NCBI GenBank assembly: GCA_033064195.1
Contig: JARBJD010000018.1
Span: 186,001 to 250,000 of the forward strand
Origin: Blattamonas nauphoetae
Lineage: Eukaryota > Preaxostyla > Oxymonadida
DNA: 64,000 nucleotides
Direction: 5' to 3'
Part shown: one piece after another, positions 47,218-59,460 of the stretch
Numbering within the stretch: position 1 is the first letter of the stretch
How the letters are laid out: the number at the start of each line of letters is the position of its first letter
Made by a program: the position numbers and the translations under genes
The notes under the pieces: model-generated
Databases searched by the model: none
Told to the model about the DNA's origin: nothing
The model's input: the letters and a program-made list of their open reading frames with translations, nothing else

Positions 47218-48703
47218 TGCTGAATGAAGCCTCAAATGAAAAGAAATCGACATCCAAGCTCATTTTTTACACAACATCTGTTCTTGTTGTCTATCTCATG
47301 CATTCTCTCCTTGGTGAACATCTGTATGAGTCTCATATCTCTCATCGTCATTCATCAGGATCAAACCTTTCAAACAATCAAACGCTATTGAAGTTTCACT
47401 CCTTCATCCCATCATTCCCACCTTTTTTTCAATTATTGTCTCAATCATCAGTATGTTCTCGTTTTTCTCATGAGTTCCCATTCACTCCGATTCAGCGCTC
47501 AAATACTTTTCGAAAACTGAGCCAATTCCTCTCACAAAGAATGAACATTATCTGAATTTACTCTGTGGGTTCCTGATGATGGGTTCTAAGGTCGTCGGAA
47601 CATTCGCTGAGACAAAACTCTCCTATCCAATCAAAATCATCTTCTCCAGCTCTCGTCTTCTCCTTGGTCTGTATCAGATCATTATCCCCATTTTTTCTCT
47701 TCTTCCGACTTCTCTTCCAAATTTCATGATTTCATCGTCCTAATTCTGCCTGTTCATCTTCACAGCCATCCCAGCTGCCTGTGTGACCCACTGGAACAAA
47801 AAGGACGAAAACAAGCCCTACTTCGGTTACAGCAAGAAAGAACTTCTTGTTTCATTCTTCATTTTTGTTGGGCTGGTCGTGATGCTTCTTCCAGCTGGAC
47901 AAGATTCTGCATCTGGTCTCCTTTCTGGCTTCACCATTCTCGGAGCGGTTTATTTTGGCCCATTTGCTCATTTTTTGTCCTCTCAACATTGCCAGATTCT
48001 GCAATTCATCTCAATTAACACGTCATGTTTCTTTGATGAATTTCAGCAAATTCTGCTGATCGAAGGGTATTTACCTGTTTTTCTACACTATTTCTTCATT
48101 TTCAGCCGAGATCCAACACTTGTACTCCTCTGGAACCAGAATATCTCGCTCTTATTCTCAATCTTATGTTTGTCGTTCTCCACCCATCCATTGTTTTCAT
48201 CTCTCTCCTTTTGTTCATCCCAGCCATTCTTTTCTCTGGAAGGGTCTTGAGTTGCATCCAAATGCTCATCGCCAATCCTGGTTTTATCCAGTCTCAACTC
48301 CTCGTCTCCCTCCTCTCTCTTGTTGGCCAAGTATGTTCTTCCCATAATTCTCCTCATTCCATCTTTCGAACATATGATCTTCTTTTGCGTTTATTTCTGT
48401 ATCAAGCGTCTTCTCATCGGTTTGAAGGCTGAATACGGAATTTGGTGGAAAAACATCACCACATCGTCTCGAAAGGTATATAACCTTTTTCATCGATCAT
48501 ACCTTTTCCAGTGCATCTCTTTAATCATTTCTATTGTCTTTTTTGGACACACAGTGACACTCCGACAGAGTTTCGGAATTGTCGTTGTTTTCGTCTGCGT
48601 TTTTGTGGCGGGGAATGTTCAAATGAAACAAACAAAGCCAAAAAAAGCGATCATTGAACAACCTCCGTCTGATACTGCTGTCCGCATGACTGATATTGTT
48701 TGA
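47218..48703 (+). CDS. SLC35B-type nucleotide-sulfate/nucleotide-sugar transporter, intron-rich
   Basis: The pieces follow the order of SLC35B2/B3 PAPS transporters. They are a first helix (FYTTSVLVVYLMHSLLGEHL), KYFSKTEPIPLTKNEHYLNL and KLSYPIKIIFSSSRLL (the family's SFPTQVLAKSCK region), AIPAACVTHWNKKDENKPYF, then a helix (LLVSFFIFVGLVVMLL), LSGFTILGAVYF, LMFVVLHPSIVFISLLLFIP, LVSLLSLVGQ, and the last pair with FFGHTVTLRQSFGIVVVFVC, ending VRMTDIV. At least four GT-AG introns are needed; some exon ends in 47340-47460 and 48310-48370 are uncertain. Such proteins antiport PAPS or UDP-sugars into Golgi or ER. Substrate cannot be told here. Confidence 0.75.
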
Positions 48704-48855
48704 TTTTCGATGGAATTAGATATTCTCGCTTTGTCCACTTCATTTTCAATTTTGAGCTGTTTCTCGATGAAAATGGAACCCTCGTGCGATTTTCAGTTGT
48801 GCGAATTATTTTCAAAGGGTTCATTTGATGGTACCAAACCGATGAGGGTCGGATC

Positions 48856-51242
48856 ATGATCGCTTTCGCTCTCGTCTTTCTCCTATTTCGTTTTATCAGC
48901 GGAGATTTCTTCAATGCTGAAACATATGGTAAGATGAAAAAGCCTTCAAATCTCAAGGTCGCTCCTGACGGCTCAGTACGAAACTTCTCGATTGAGTCAT
49001 TCTTTTTCTCTCCAGGGCTATATCTACAAAGTTACTGAATATTTCGAAACTTCGAAAAAAACCGAAATCTCCTATTTTTATCGGAATGTCGATGGGACAG
49101 TCGAGAAAAAAGTGTTCGCCGACTTTGCCGTCCATCTGATTGACTATGTCTGGGCAGACACTCCCGACACTGTATTCATTCTCGACCACCATGGCAGCGG
49201 TTCATTCATCGCGAAATACAACATCTCTAGCAACTCTCAACTCTTTTCGAGGAAATATTCGCTTGTCTTGGATTCGTTGAAATCAAACGAAAAGGGGAAT
49301 ATTGTGTGCTTCACGGCACTTGTGTATCCAGGCACGTCGATGGCTGAGACGTATGACTTTGATTATGAAAAAGAAACAAAAGAAGCGACTGTCGCTGTTT
49401 TCGAGCAAATCCCGGTCAAGACAATTGATTTCGAAAATAATGTCTGTCCTATTTTCAACATAACTCTATTTTCATCGATTACTGCTCCATTTTTCATCCC
49501 TATCCACTTTTTCATCTGATTCCATCCTGTTGATCTTTCATCCTCTACAGAACAAAGTCCGTCACCTTTACTACATGCCCGTTGTGGTGAATGCAGAAGG
49601 TGTTGAATCGTTTGCCGAAGCTACTGACATTATGCACAGTCTGTATGGCGATTGTCAAGATACACATGGATCAATAAATCCTGGGTTCGACATTTCTCCG
49701 TCCGGAGAATTTATCTCATTTGTCGTTCAATTGAAGAAAACGACACAATACACGATTAGAAACCAGCTATTTCTCGCAGCAACGACTTTGCGAAGATCGT
49801 TTCAAGATCCTGTTTGTCTGTCAGAAGATCTTGTTGGAAAGATTTCATCTCCCACATTTGATTCGAAAGGCGAAAAAATAGCATTTTTGCACACAAAAGA
49901 CCCTTTGGAAGAGTTTGCAGCAAAAGATCTGATTGTCATCGACATCCTCACGCGAAGGAAAGACATAATCAAATCAAATATTGGCGACACTGAAAGCATT
50001 TACTGGTCTCGTACAGAATCGAATTTCATTTACGCACTTAGTGTTGTATTTGCTCAAAGTATCTATCATCAATTCTTTTCCTTTTTTTCAGGAAATCTTT
50101 ACCGCTATGATCTCTCTATCAAGGATCCTGAACCACAACCACTCATTCTAACCGATCAAAGTATCATGTTAGTCGCCGAAGTCGCCCAAAACACTTTTAT
50201 CGCTCTTGCCTCATCTTTCTCCCAACCTCCCGATTTTTATCAACTCACCATCTCTCCAAAACTCATTTGGACACAAATCACATCATTACACACCATTTGG
50301 CTGGATAAGTTCACATACCCACTCTGTCAGCCCAGCTTATTGAAAGTGGAAACTCCACACACAAATGATCAGATCCAATGTTGGTATTTTGCTCCACTCG
50401 AACGCACACGTGAACTACGCACAGACCGCACGTATTATCACAGATTGCTCGTCATTGCACCAGATGGGCCCCATTCTTGTTTCATCAACGAATGGAATTC
50501 CTATCCAGCCCATCCTCACTTCTTCACACAATTGAATTATGGTGTGGTTGTTCCGCACTATCATGGGTGTTCGTCATTCGGTCAGGCGTTCAAGGATAGT
50601 CTGAAAAACCACTGGCACGATTTCCTCTTCAAGGATGTCATTTGCTGCCAACAGCAGTGCCTTGAAGCATTCGACTATTTGGATAAATCAAAGACAGCTC
50701 TGCTTGGTGGTAGTTTTGGCGGTTATATTGCAAATTTCGTTGGATCGCAACTCGGATTGGAGAATCCTTTCCAAGCGATCGTCACCCATGACGGGATTTT
50801 CGATCTGGACGCTTTTGCCTTCGAAACTGGCGATACTTGGCGAGTTCAGGCGGAATTTGGGACAAGAATATGGGATAACAGAGCAGTTTATCAAACAGCA
50901 TGTCCAACATACCAAAAAGGCGCTGGAAAGTGGGCCACTCCCACACTCTTTTTGCACACGGCAAATAATCAAGATATTCCCTACTCTCAGAGCATAGCTG
51001 GGTTTCAACTGTATCAGCGAGTTGGCTGCAAATCCAGATTTGTATTGATCAAGAATGAAAACAGAGTTCCATCCAAATATGGGAATATTATTGCTTGGAT
51101 GACTGAAGTTACGGGATGGCTGGATCAATATCTGACAGATGAAGAGGTCAGAATCACAGACGAGCGAAAACAAACAATTTCCGGAGCGAACGAGACAACA
51201 TTGGACCTGGAAGCTGATAATTCATTCAAAACTGAGTTATAA
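48856..51242 (+). CDS. S9-family (DPP5/acylaminoacyl-peptidase-like) protein with altered catalytic triad
   Basis: Exons 48856-48975, 49016-49441, 49551-50040 and 50092-51242 (introns 40, 109 and 51 nt) join in phase to give 728 residues, the usual length for S9C peptidases. An N-terminal hydrophobic stretch (FALVFLLFRFISG) looks like a signal peptide. The middle is a seven-bladed-propeller-like region (ISPSGEFISFVVQL, SSPTFDSKGEKIAFLHTKDP). The hydrolase part has the nucleophile elbow LLGGSFGGYIANF (Ser553). The aspartate position of HGEKDxRVP reads HTANNQDIP (Asn638) and the histidine position of DENH reads NENR (Arg670). Spacings of 85 and 32 residues match active relatives, so the alignment is firm. 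Likely a secreted or endosomal pseudoenzyme, or one with altered chemistry. Confidence 0.85.
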
Positions 51243-51546
51243 ATTTTGTTTTGTGCTGTTATTCACCTCACCTTTATTTTTCTTGAGATTCAGACTGTTC
51301 GACGAGTTCGTAGAGTCAATAATGTTCGCTTCGCTAATCACCCCATTCACAACATATTTGAACACAATACAATATTGATAGAACAAATCCAGGAACAGAA
51401 ATGTCGGGCACCGACAAAAACTACAGAATAATAGGCAAGACGCCAACGGTTGGTTCCATTCGAGTGGAGCTCTGAACCGATGGAAATGAAGAAAAAACGA
51501 ATCTCAATACAGCGAAAAAAACCGTAAATCCTCAAAAACAGTGATA

Positions 51547-52170
51547 CTAGGAGATTTTCTTCATGATCCGCAGGATCCGCTCCTCCCCAACTAAAATGTG
51601 GTGGTTCAGATACTGACAGAAGATGCGCTCGGACTTGTTGAGATCTTTAAGATCCATTGAGTGGAGTTTCGCCCAGCAAGAGTTCTTGTAAGTCCGATCG
51701 CGCAGGAATTTGAGTGAGAGGATGATAGAAACCAAAATGAGTGTCCCCAAGTTTTCCCTGAAGATGAGTGGAGGCTTGCTGGTTGAGGGGTTGATCTGTT
51801 GGCGGACCAAATCTTCAATTAAGACAACGGCGTAAAGGAGTTCAGATTCGGTGATCTCGGCAACAGAGCAGGTGGTAATTAGGAAGCTTTCGATCGAGCG
51901 GCTCAATCTCGTTTGGGAATGGGCGGTGTTGGAACTTGATAATGGCCCGTGTGCATTAGTGTCACACATTTCAGAATCGAATAGTTGAGTAAACCAGAAC
52001 GAGAGGAGGTCGGACACACGGCGAATGAGGGAGGGTCGGTGCTTCTCTCGCAGACGCTCCGGTGATGATGTTTTGTGGTAAAGAGAGAGTTGAGTGGATT
52101 CATAAAAATCAGGGGAAGCCATGGAAAAAATTGGGTGTTTTTGAGAGTGAGAACAAGACTGAGACGACAA
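51547..52170 (-). CDS. Cyclin-fold protein, Pho80/cyclin-Y-like
   Basis: A 207-residue frame. The cyclin box region reads SIESFLITTCSVAEITESEL, LLYAVVLIEDLVRQQ, ENLGTLILVSIILSLKFLRD, then DRTYKNSCWAKLHSMDLKDL and NKSERIFCQYLNHHILVGEE, the order of helices 1-5 in Pcl/Pho80-type cyclins (ILAAKFLDD...NxxYAKVGGI...LNxLExxFL). It probably binds and directs a Cdk. A second Met (MASPDFYES) 15 codons in is an alternative start. A divergent arrangement with the next gene leaves about 75 bases between starts. Confidence 0.75.
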   Translation of the reverse strand: MSSQSCSHSQKHPIFSMASPDFYESTQLSLYHKTSSPERLREKHRPSLIRRVSDLLSFWFTQLFDSEMCDTNAHGPLSSSNTAHSQTRLSRSIESFLITTCSVAEITESELLYAVVLIEDLVRQQINPSTSKPPLIFRENLGTLILVSIILSLKFLRDRTYKNSCWAKLHSMDLKDLNKSERIFCQYLNHHILVGEERILRIMKKIS

Positions 52171-52243
52171 ATGATCTGACCCTTTATTTGGAAATCCAAA
52201 ATCAGCCCATTTATTTCACTTTATCGGTTAAGTCTTCTCCGGA

Positions 52244-54487
52244 ATGTCTCAACTCATTCCAATCCTTCATCTTCTGCGGAAGCCATACCCAGATGGACCC
52301 CCAATGAATCTTTTTCATTTTCCTCAAACTATTGTGTTCAAAAACGGTGTTCTTTCTGAATGGCTCTTCTCTTCCGTCAAAACTGGACTAATCCTAAAAA
52401 AGAGGAAAGAAAACATGGATAAAGCTTCTATTGTGCCAACTTTGACCAAAAATATTCCCTCTCATGGGATTATAGCCGTGTTTTCAGGGTCCATCTCATC
52501 ATCCGAGAAAACCAAAAAGTCACCATATCTCCCCTTCTACAAAACACTTTTCCTTGACGAAGAGAACCTTACATTTCTAATGAAGTATTGGATTGTCCTT
52601 CACGGAACGATTTCCACGTTTGTAACACCTTATTCAAGAAACAACTCAACAATCTCATGTAATTGGACACCCAGTTTCACATTGTTCTCTGAAACTGTAA
52701 ACACTCACGAAATAGACAACACTGCGTTTGAAATGCAGCTTCGAGCGATCACAACGGAACAGAAAAGCGAACACTCACAAACACACTCATTTCAGAATGC
52801 TCTCGTCGTCAGAACTCTAACTGGTATCGTCCATCAGATCCAAAACCACCTCAATGCAGTCAATCCTTCGGGAAAAATCTTAACAAAGTGTACGTATTAC
52901 TTTCGAATTGGTGAGGAACGGAAGATATACCTCATCGATGTTCAACAAGCTCAATTTCAAAATAAACAAGAACAAACAATGTCTCCAATGAAATCACCTT
53001 CAAGACACGACAATCCGATGTCTAAATCAGTCACAAAAATGAGATCAAGCCATCCGAAGACAGAAACGACACTTCCGCCCTTAAACGGGGACAATTCGCA
53101 AAAGAACCTTCAGAAATCGTCCAACGATGACCCACCCACCATCAGAGTCCGGTCAATGTCGATGCAGACACTCTCAACCAGACCTCGCAGATCATCCTCA
53201 AAGAATGGGACATCTCAGAATGAAGACCGAGATTCACAAAAGAGTGACGGAAATGATAGTTCCCAGAAAGAGTTAAAGCAAGACACGAAACAGGCACAAT
53301 CGAAATCACCGCGACAGGGGCGAACAAGCGTGGGAAAGTCGCAGAAGCCAAAACAAAGGTCGACATCGTCACATGGGTCAATATCTTCAACACAGAATCG
53401 ATCCGAAGGAGTCTCCACTCGCCTGTACAACCCTCCAGATCGATCTAAACGTGAAGAGGAAGAAAAAAAGAAGAAACACGAAGCTGAAGTCAAAGAACGA
53501 AAAATGATCAAGAAATTTCTAAGTACTCGTTCGATTTACACCTTGGAAGGGTCGATAAGCCCGAAAAAACGATTCCATAACCAAAATCGTGATCGATCAC
53601 ATCACAAACATGGAAACAGACCGGAAAAGCAGAGAGAATCTCCAAAGAAACAGAATACAAATGAAATTCAGTCATATGGCGAGCCAGATATCATGGAATA
53701 TGAACGGAAAACGTTTACTCCAATGCGAAGCCGAAATGCGGCAAGGAGAAAAGAAATTGAGGGAATTGAAGAAGCTTTTGAAGATGTGAGTGGAGCGGAG
53801 GAAGAGGGCGAGAAAAATGATGACGGGGGAAGGAAAGATGAAACTCAGAGGATAAATAAAAGCAATGAAGCTTCAGAATCGGATCACGTGTCATGTCACG
53901 ATCAGCCATCAAAATCTGACCCAGAAACTCAACCCACAAACAAAGATCGACCACAACAAACTCAAAACAACCAACCTCAACAAAAGGAGGACGAATCAGA
54001 AGATGCAGATGACAATTACGAAGATGATTTTGGAGACGATTTTGAAAGTGACGAAAGCGAGAAACAAGCGGAGACAGATGAGGGAATTCCACACGATCCT
54101 CCGAAGGCTGAACCTGAAGAAATGAGTCAGACCGAGGATGAGAGACAGGAGGACTCAGATCATTCCGATCGAGACCCATCACAACCAAAAAATCGATCCT
54201 TCGCCCAACCAGCCCGGAAAACATCACAGAATTTAACTGAAGATCGGAATGAAGATGACGAAATGAATAACGGCCCAATAGAAAGTGAAAATGAGGTCGG
54301 ATCAATCGCCCCATCAATATCTGTTTCAGATGAGGGAAGTCAGGATGATAATTCAGGATGGGAACATAGAAATGCTGATAAAAAGGCAGAATCACCCGAA
54401 CAGCAGCAAAATCAGCCGTCTCGGTTCAAGTTTGGGATGGATGACGATGAAGACGATGACGAGGACGATTATTCTGATTTTGGTTGA
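52244..54487 (+). CDS. Large protein with folded N-terminus and acidic low-complexity C-terminus
   Basis: A single exon of 747 residues. The first 230 or so residues are of mixed composition and look folded (HGIIAVFSGSISSSEK, YWIVLHGTISTFVTPYS, CTYYFRIGEERKIYLIDVQQ). The rest is Ser/Lys/Gln/Glu-rich: a basic central part (REEEEKKKKHEAEVKERKMI) and a very acidic tail (DDNYEDDFGDDFESDESE, ending DDDEDDDEDDYSDFG). I do not recognise the family. Its neighbours do not reveal a role. The start is set by the first Met after the divergent spacer; upstream Mets in phase are absent. Confidence 0.75.
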   Translation: MSQLIPILHLLRKPYPDGPPMNLFHFPQTIVFKNGVLSEWLFSSVKTGLILKKRKENMDKASIVPTLTKNIPSHGIIAVFSGSISSSEKTKKSPYLPFYKTLFLDEENLTFLMKYWIVLHGTISTFVTPYSRNNSTISCNWTPSFTLFSETVNTHEIDNTAFEMQLRAITTEQKSEHSQTHSFQNALVVRTLTGIVHQIQNHLNAVNPSGKILTKCTYYFRIGEERKIYLIDVQQAQFQNKQEQTMSPMKSPSRHDNPMSKSVTKMRSSHPKTETTLPPLNGDNSQKNLQKSSNDDPPTIRVRSMSMQTLSTRPRRSSSKNGTSQNEDRDSQKSDGNDSSQKELKQDTKQAQSKSPRQGRTSVGKSQKPKQRSTSSHGSISSTQNRSEGVSTRLYNPPDRSKREEEEKKKKHEAEVKERKMIKKFLSTRSIYTLEGSISPKKRFHNQNRDRSHHKHGNRPEKQRESPKKQNTNEIQSYGEPDIMEYERKTFTPMRSRNAARRKEIEGIEEAFEDVSGAEEEGEKNDDGGRKDETQRINKSNEASESDHVSCHDQPSKSDPETQPTNKDRPQQTQNNQPQQKEDESEDADDNYEDDFGDDFESDESEKQAETDEGIPHDPPKAEPEEMSQTEDERQEDSDHSDRDPSQPKNRSFAQPARKTSQNLTEDRNEDDEMNNGPIESENEVGSIAPSISVSDEGSQDDNSGWEHRNADKKAESPEQQQNQPSRFKFGMDDDEDDDEDDYSDFG

Positions 54488-54674
54488 ACATACTAAAATA
54501 TTATCGGTTTCTTCGGGTTTTTTGTTTCATATTTTGTCTTCTTCTTTGTCCGATTTATCTTTTTACGTCTTTATTCATCATGAGGACTGATCAACCCTTT
54601 GTTGCATCTCATAATTTGAATTTTCAGATCGGTCTCATTTCGGATAAACCCGATAATTTTCAGTAAACTCGAAC

Positions 54675-57080
54675 ATGGATGTCATCAACGAAGGTTCTAC
54701 TTTGTTTTTGGTCATTTACTGTCTTCCAATCGCATTTCTCCAACTCCGATCATTGATTCACCTCACACCTTGGAAGATGACCAATTTGATACACATTCGG
54801 TTTGTCTCTGATGCATATCCCTTTTGTTTTGCGAATTTCCAGTGGTTTCACCTGTTACATTGACCTTATAACTTCTCTAGCTGTCATCTCATCACACCTC
54901 ATTCTCACCCTCTGTTTCTTTATCAGACCTCGTCGACATACACCGACGATGATGATGTGATTAATATCATTCTCGGAAAACCTGATGTTCCGTTTGCTGA
55001 GTCGAAAACGAACGATGTTTGTAGCATCAAAATCATTCACATTTCCTTCCTCCTGAATTGAACTATCCCGACTTCATTTCCCCATTTATTGATGAATCAT
55101 CACTTCTACTCCCACTCTCCCGAATTATTGTCACTTTATTCCATCATATTAACAAATATCTGGATCCATTTCGTCCATTTTCATTCAGCATTTTCAACAA
55201 CTCCCCGAAAGCAACATTCAAATATCTCCTCGTGTTGTCCTGTATGATACCCCACATTCTGCTCTCGTCGCTGGGACCCTCAATCTCCGTCCAATGGCTG
55301 GACAAAACAGTGTGTCATTTTTTCATCACCTCATCATTGATCTCATTCAAAATGTCTCTTACTATCCCATATCATCAACTTCATCCATGATGCGATCTTG
55401 ATTAGTCATTCGAAAGACCGAAGCAGACACCCTTTCACCACTTCACTCAAGACATGGAAAACCACAATCAGCTTTCGAACGCCTATATGCTATTCACGAA
55501 GAAAAGATGTTAAATAAGGTATATATTACACTCTTTGATTATCATCACTTCAGCTCCTGTCAGAGGACTTTAAAGAAGCGTCGAAAAAAGCGAGCGATGA
55601 ATCAATGAAGAGCCCGCAGAAGCCTAACCCGAACGGAAGAAACGAACAACTTTATCGCTCTTGTGTGTTTTTATCGTTTTTCCACCACAATGATACATTC
55701 TCTTATCATATTTTCGCTCACTTCCATCTTCAACTGACATCCCAATCATTATCCCTTATTGTATCGCACAGACGCTAGCCAACTCCAGAAGCGAGAAGAA
55801 CACAGACAGAAGGTGATTGATGCTGAAAAGAAAGAGCACCATCCCCTGATCAACGATAATTCCCGTCAAATGGCCGATTCACTTCCAGTCACTCCTGATC
55901 GACTCGGATTCCATAACAAAGTCACTCCCAAACCATTTCATGTCATTCACGGTTTCAATCCCCCTTAGATCTTCACTATCCTCATTTTTGCCTGTTCTAT
56001 CTCACTAACGTTCATTTTCTCATTTCCATTTTATTTTGTCTCACTCAGCCGAAAACCCACCACCTCCCCCGCCAGATGATCCCGAGCTGACATTCCGCCC
56101 CAACATTGACGACACTTTCTATCTCCAAACACGTCCTATTTCACCACTCAAATCAAACACTCGCGACTTCACCGCCACTTCAACTGACATGTCTCGAACA
56201 GAATTACTGTACAGTCGGGTGTGTTTTCCAATATTTAGGCTTATTTGTGTCTTTGTTCTTGTCTTGTTGGTTTAGCGAGGTGAAAGAAGCGAGGCCATTA
56301 AGAAGGCTCAAAAGAAGTGGATAGATTACGAGAAGAGGGAGAATGGCCGGATTTCACTTGCCGCGAAAGCAGAAAATGAACAGTGTGCATCTTGATCTTC
56401 CAATCCTCACTGATCATCATTCGATCTTGCCTTTTCAGGCTTTGTCCTGGGAATTCAGACATGTTCACACGGACTCAAATGTGGGAAGAGAGGCGACAGC
56501 AGAAACTTCAACAGACACGCTCTGAAATTCGCGGTTTAACATTTTTTCTTCCTCAAATGAGATCATCACTCCACATGCACTATATCTCATTTATCGTCAA
56601 CTCTTCTCCTTTTTCTTATCAGAACGAGAACGAAACGCCCGAATTGGAGAAGTGTATCGACCGTCGAGAAAGGAAGACGAAACGAGACGGAGGAAGGCCG
56701 AACAAGAGAATGCGGATTGGATGGAGCGAACTGCTGGCGCCGAGTCGTTCGTTGAACGACTGGAATCGGTATTCATCATTTTTGATTCCATATGGACTCA
56801 TTGTCGACTCACCCTCCACTTTTTCCTTGATCGCTCTTTTTCCTCTCAATAGGCACGGAAACGTCGTGAAAAGCCACTTTCATACAACAAACAGCGTCAA
56901 TATCCCCCACCACCGACCCGTCCAATGTCTCCGTTCTCCCATAATCGTGAAAACATCAAGTCGTTGAAAAAGGTGTTTTCCCGCTTCTCTTCTCATTCTA
57001 TCTTTTTATCATTCACCATGTTCTAGCCTGTGTCTAAATTCCGTTCATTTCAATCGTTCGTGGAGGAAGCGGACAGTTGA
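54675..57080 (+). CDS. Intron-rich gene for a Pro-rich / charged coiled-coil protein
   Basis: Many short exons in one orientation: a segment TSSTYTDDDDVINIILGKPD, one with LQKREEHRQKVIDAEKKEHH and MADSLPVTPDRLGFHNK, AENPPPPPPDDPELTFRPNI, DMSRTELLYSR then (after a GTGTGTT...TTAG intron) GERSEAIKKAQKKWIDYEKR, FTRTQMWEERRQQKLQQTR, RPSRKEDETRRRKAEQENAD, KRREKPLSYNKQRQYPPPPT and SKFRSFQSFVEEADS with TGA at 57080. The short Pro-x-Phe-x-Pro type motifs and ERR/KLQQ repeats recall axonemal or basal-body proteins, but that is a guess. Exact exon ends upstream of 55750 are uncertain. Confidence 0.6.
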
Positions 57081-57298
57081 TTTGAAAGCCTAACACTTCA
57101 CCAACTCTTAATTGCCTGTCGTCGTTCCTTCCATCTCTCTTCTTTCTGAAAAAGCATTCAATTCACAGTCTTCTGCATCAGGAAAGTGCAAAACATGAAA
57201 TGGAGAGATGGGTCCAAGATTGCTCGTCAATTTTTGTGATCTCCATGAATTTGGACGATCTGATGAAGATGTGACATATTTCGATCTGGACAAGTAAA

Positions 57299-59200
57299 TC
57301 ATTTCTTGACCAGTATGGTGATCAACTGAATCAGACTGTACACCAAGCAGAATCCACCGTAAAGAAAAGTGATGATGCTCACCCAACTTCGAGACCACCA
57401 TCCGCTGAACGGCGTTTTATCTTCCGGTTTTGTCTTCAGACGAGAGTAGAAGTTGAAAAACGTTGGAATCAGACAGGCGACGAAGATCGAGATGATTCCT
57501 GTGAAGCGGACGATGATGCCGAGTGATGGGAAGAAAGACGACAGAATCAGCGGGGCGAGAGACATAGTGAAGTTTATACAAAGAAAGATCAGGTCCGGTG
57601 CACGTGAGCGGATGTGGGGAGGGATTAGTGTGACAATGTTGGTCGACATGGTTGTGGAGACGAGAGGGAAGGATGACAGCAGGTTCATCACCGGAAAGAG
57701 CATCACAATCAGTTTGATGATTGTGGAGAACCAGTTTTCGCTGCGGGGTGCTGAGATAAACGAGAAAAAGAGAGTTTGAATTGTGTGGATGAAAATGAAC
57801 AAATAAAACGTATTTCACAACAATAATCAGAATAAAGCGAGAGAATGAAAGATGATGGAACAGAGAAGAGGGAGAATTGGAGGCATGTCGTGCAAACAGT
57901 CAATATCGCTCCAGCGAGTGAATCCTCGTGCTCCAAAGTTCGAATAGTTCAGAATCACAAAGTGTAAGACATCATCCCCCAACGCCAGTGTGACAAGCGA
58001 TCCGATTCTGGCGGAAGAAGGGACAAAAGATGGATTAGAAAGAAGAATGACAAGAAATGATGTTCATCCCAATCAAACAATGAAGAAATTCACATATCCA
58101 ACATAACACACCCCATATACACAATAGCGACTGTTAGAAACGCTGCAATGGTCACACCCGAAGCATGTTTCTTTCCCCCCTTCATCGGAGCGAGAATAGT
58201 GGGAAGATGGTAACAGGCCGTCAGCGCAAAAGACGCTGCTGAGAACAGAGAAGGAAATGAGTTCCATTGGAACTTATACCATGGATGAACAGCCTTCTCG
58301 ATGTTCGCGGTGTCTTGAAGCCAGTACGATCCGTTGAACGCCAAAGAGATGATGCAGGAGACAATAATCGTCCCAAAAGCAAGAAATCGGTAGACTGTGA
58401 AGAATATCTGGATTCTGCTGAGATATTTCATTCCCAGAACTTCGATGGTGAGAGTCACGAGTCCAAATCCAACAAGAACACAATTGTATGTTTTCTGACA
58501 TACATCACTGGGGTTGGATTCAATAATGCATTCCCGAGTATCAAAGCTTTGCAGAAAATATCTGACAATCAGATTCGCGCTTGTTGATGCAAACATGGAC
58601 GAGAACATCCACATGCTCATAACACCATATGTCGCCATCAAAAGCACAACTGTCAATTGCCCCCCGAACCCCAGAAAGATCTTGCTGATGTCAGTGAATG
58701 AATAGACTGAGAAGGTCATCTGGTTGTGAGTGTGATTATGACGAATGCGGTTGCTTCGACTGTAGCTCACTCCACGAGCACGCGCAATATTCTCTAATGT
58801 CTGAACTCGAAGATAATGTATAAAGAGAACGAAAGGAGGTGAGGAAATGAATTAGATGCAAACCCAGATTGCTCCGAGGATCGAGAAAATCGCACAGAAA
58901 CTCATCAAAAGAATCGAGAATATCAATCCTGCTTCGAAATATGTCTTCGGAATGGCTTGAAAAGCAATCACAATGAAAGAATAAACAGACAGAAGAATCC
59001 AGCTCCAATCAATCCGTTCAAAATCACTCCATACGCTCCAAACTCACCAATCACTACAGGAAAGCAGAAAGTGTGCACAATCAGGAAACAATGAGGGCTG
59101 TACATTTCATTCCTTTCGGATCTGTGTCATCTTTCCAAACGAGTCTTGTTTCTTCTTTTACTGAGTTGATGCTTCCAACACTGTCTGTTCTGTCATTCAT
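57299..59200 (-). CDS. AAAP-superfamily transporter, TMEM104-like
   Basis: It starts MNDRTDSVGSINSVKEETRL at 59200. Exons 59104-59200, 58991-59053, 58864-58955, then from 58800 to about 58113, with introns of 50, 35 and 63 nt, join in phase through LIGEFGAYGVILNGLIGAGF and FSIPKTYFEAGLIFSILLMS, the GAGxxxxPxAFxxAG core of amino-acid/auxin permeases. Further helices: GGQLTVVLLMATYGVMSMWM, FGLVTLTIEVLGMKYLSRIQ, FALTACYHLPTI. Two more introns (about 58015-58112 and 57750-57900) precede the last exon (LIVMLFPVMNLLSSFPLVST, ending LITILVKK). About 11 helices in all. It probably moves amino acids across an internal or plasma membrane; substrate unknown. Confidence 0.85.
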
Positions 59201-59460
59201 CACCGTAAACTGCTATCTTAGGAAGATATACGTCGTTGATGGTGATCCGCAGTTATGCGGATGTGATGGGATGTGTGTTTGGAGATTGAAAGGGTTGATC
59301 GAGAACCTCGTTTTCCAAATTCAATCATTATTCTCATTCTAATCGTGTTTTCTTCAGTTCAACATGTTTTCAGAACACAACATCAGTGTTAGTATGATTA
59401 TCGTGAAATAAAAGAGGCACAGAAGAAGTGGATGTGCGTTCGACGGACGACCAACCCTCA

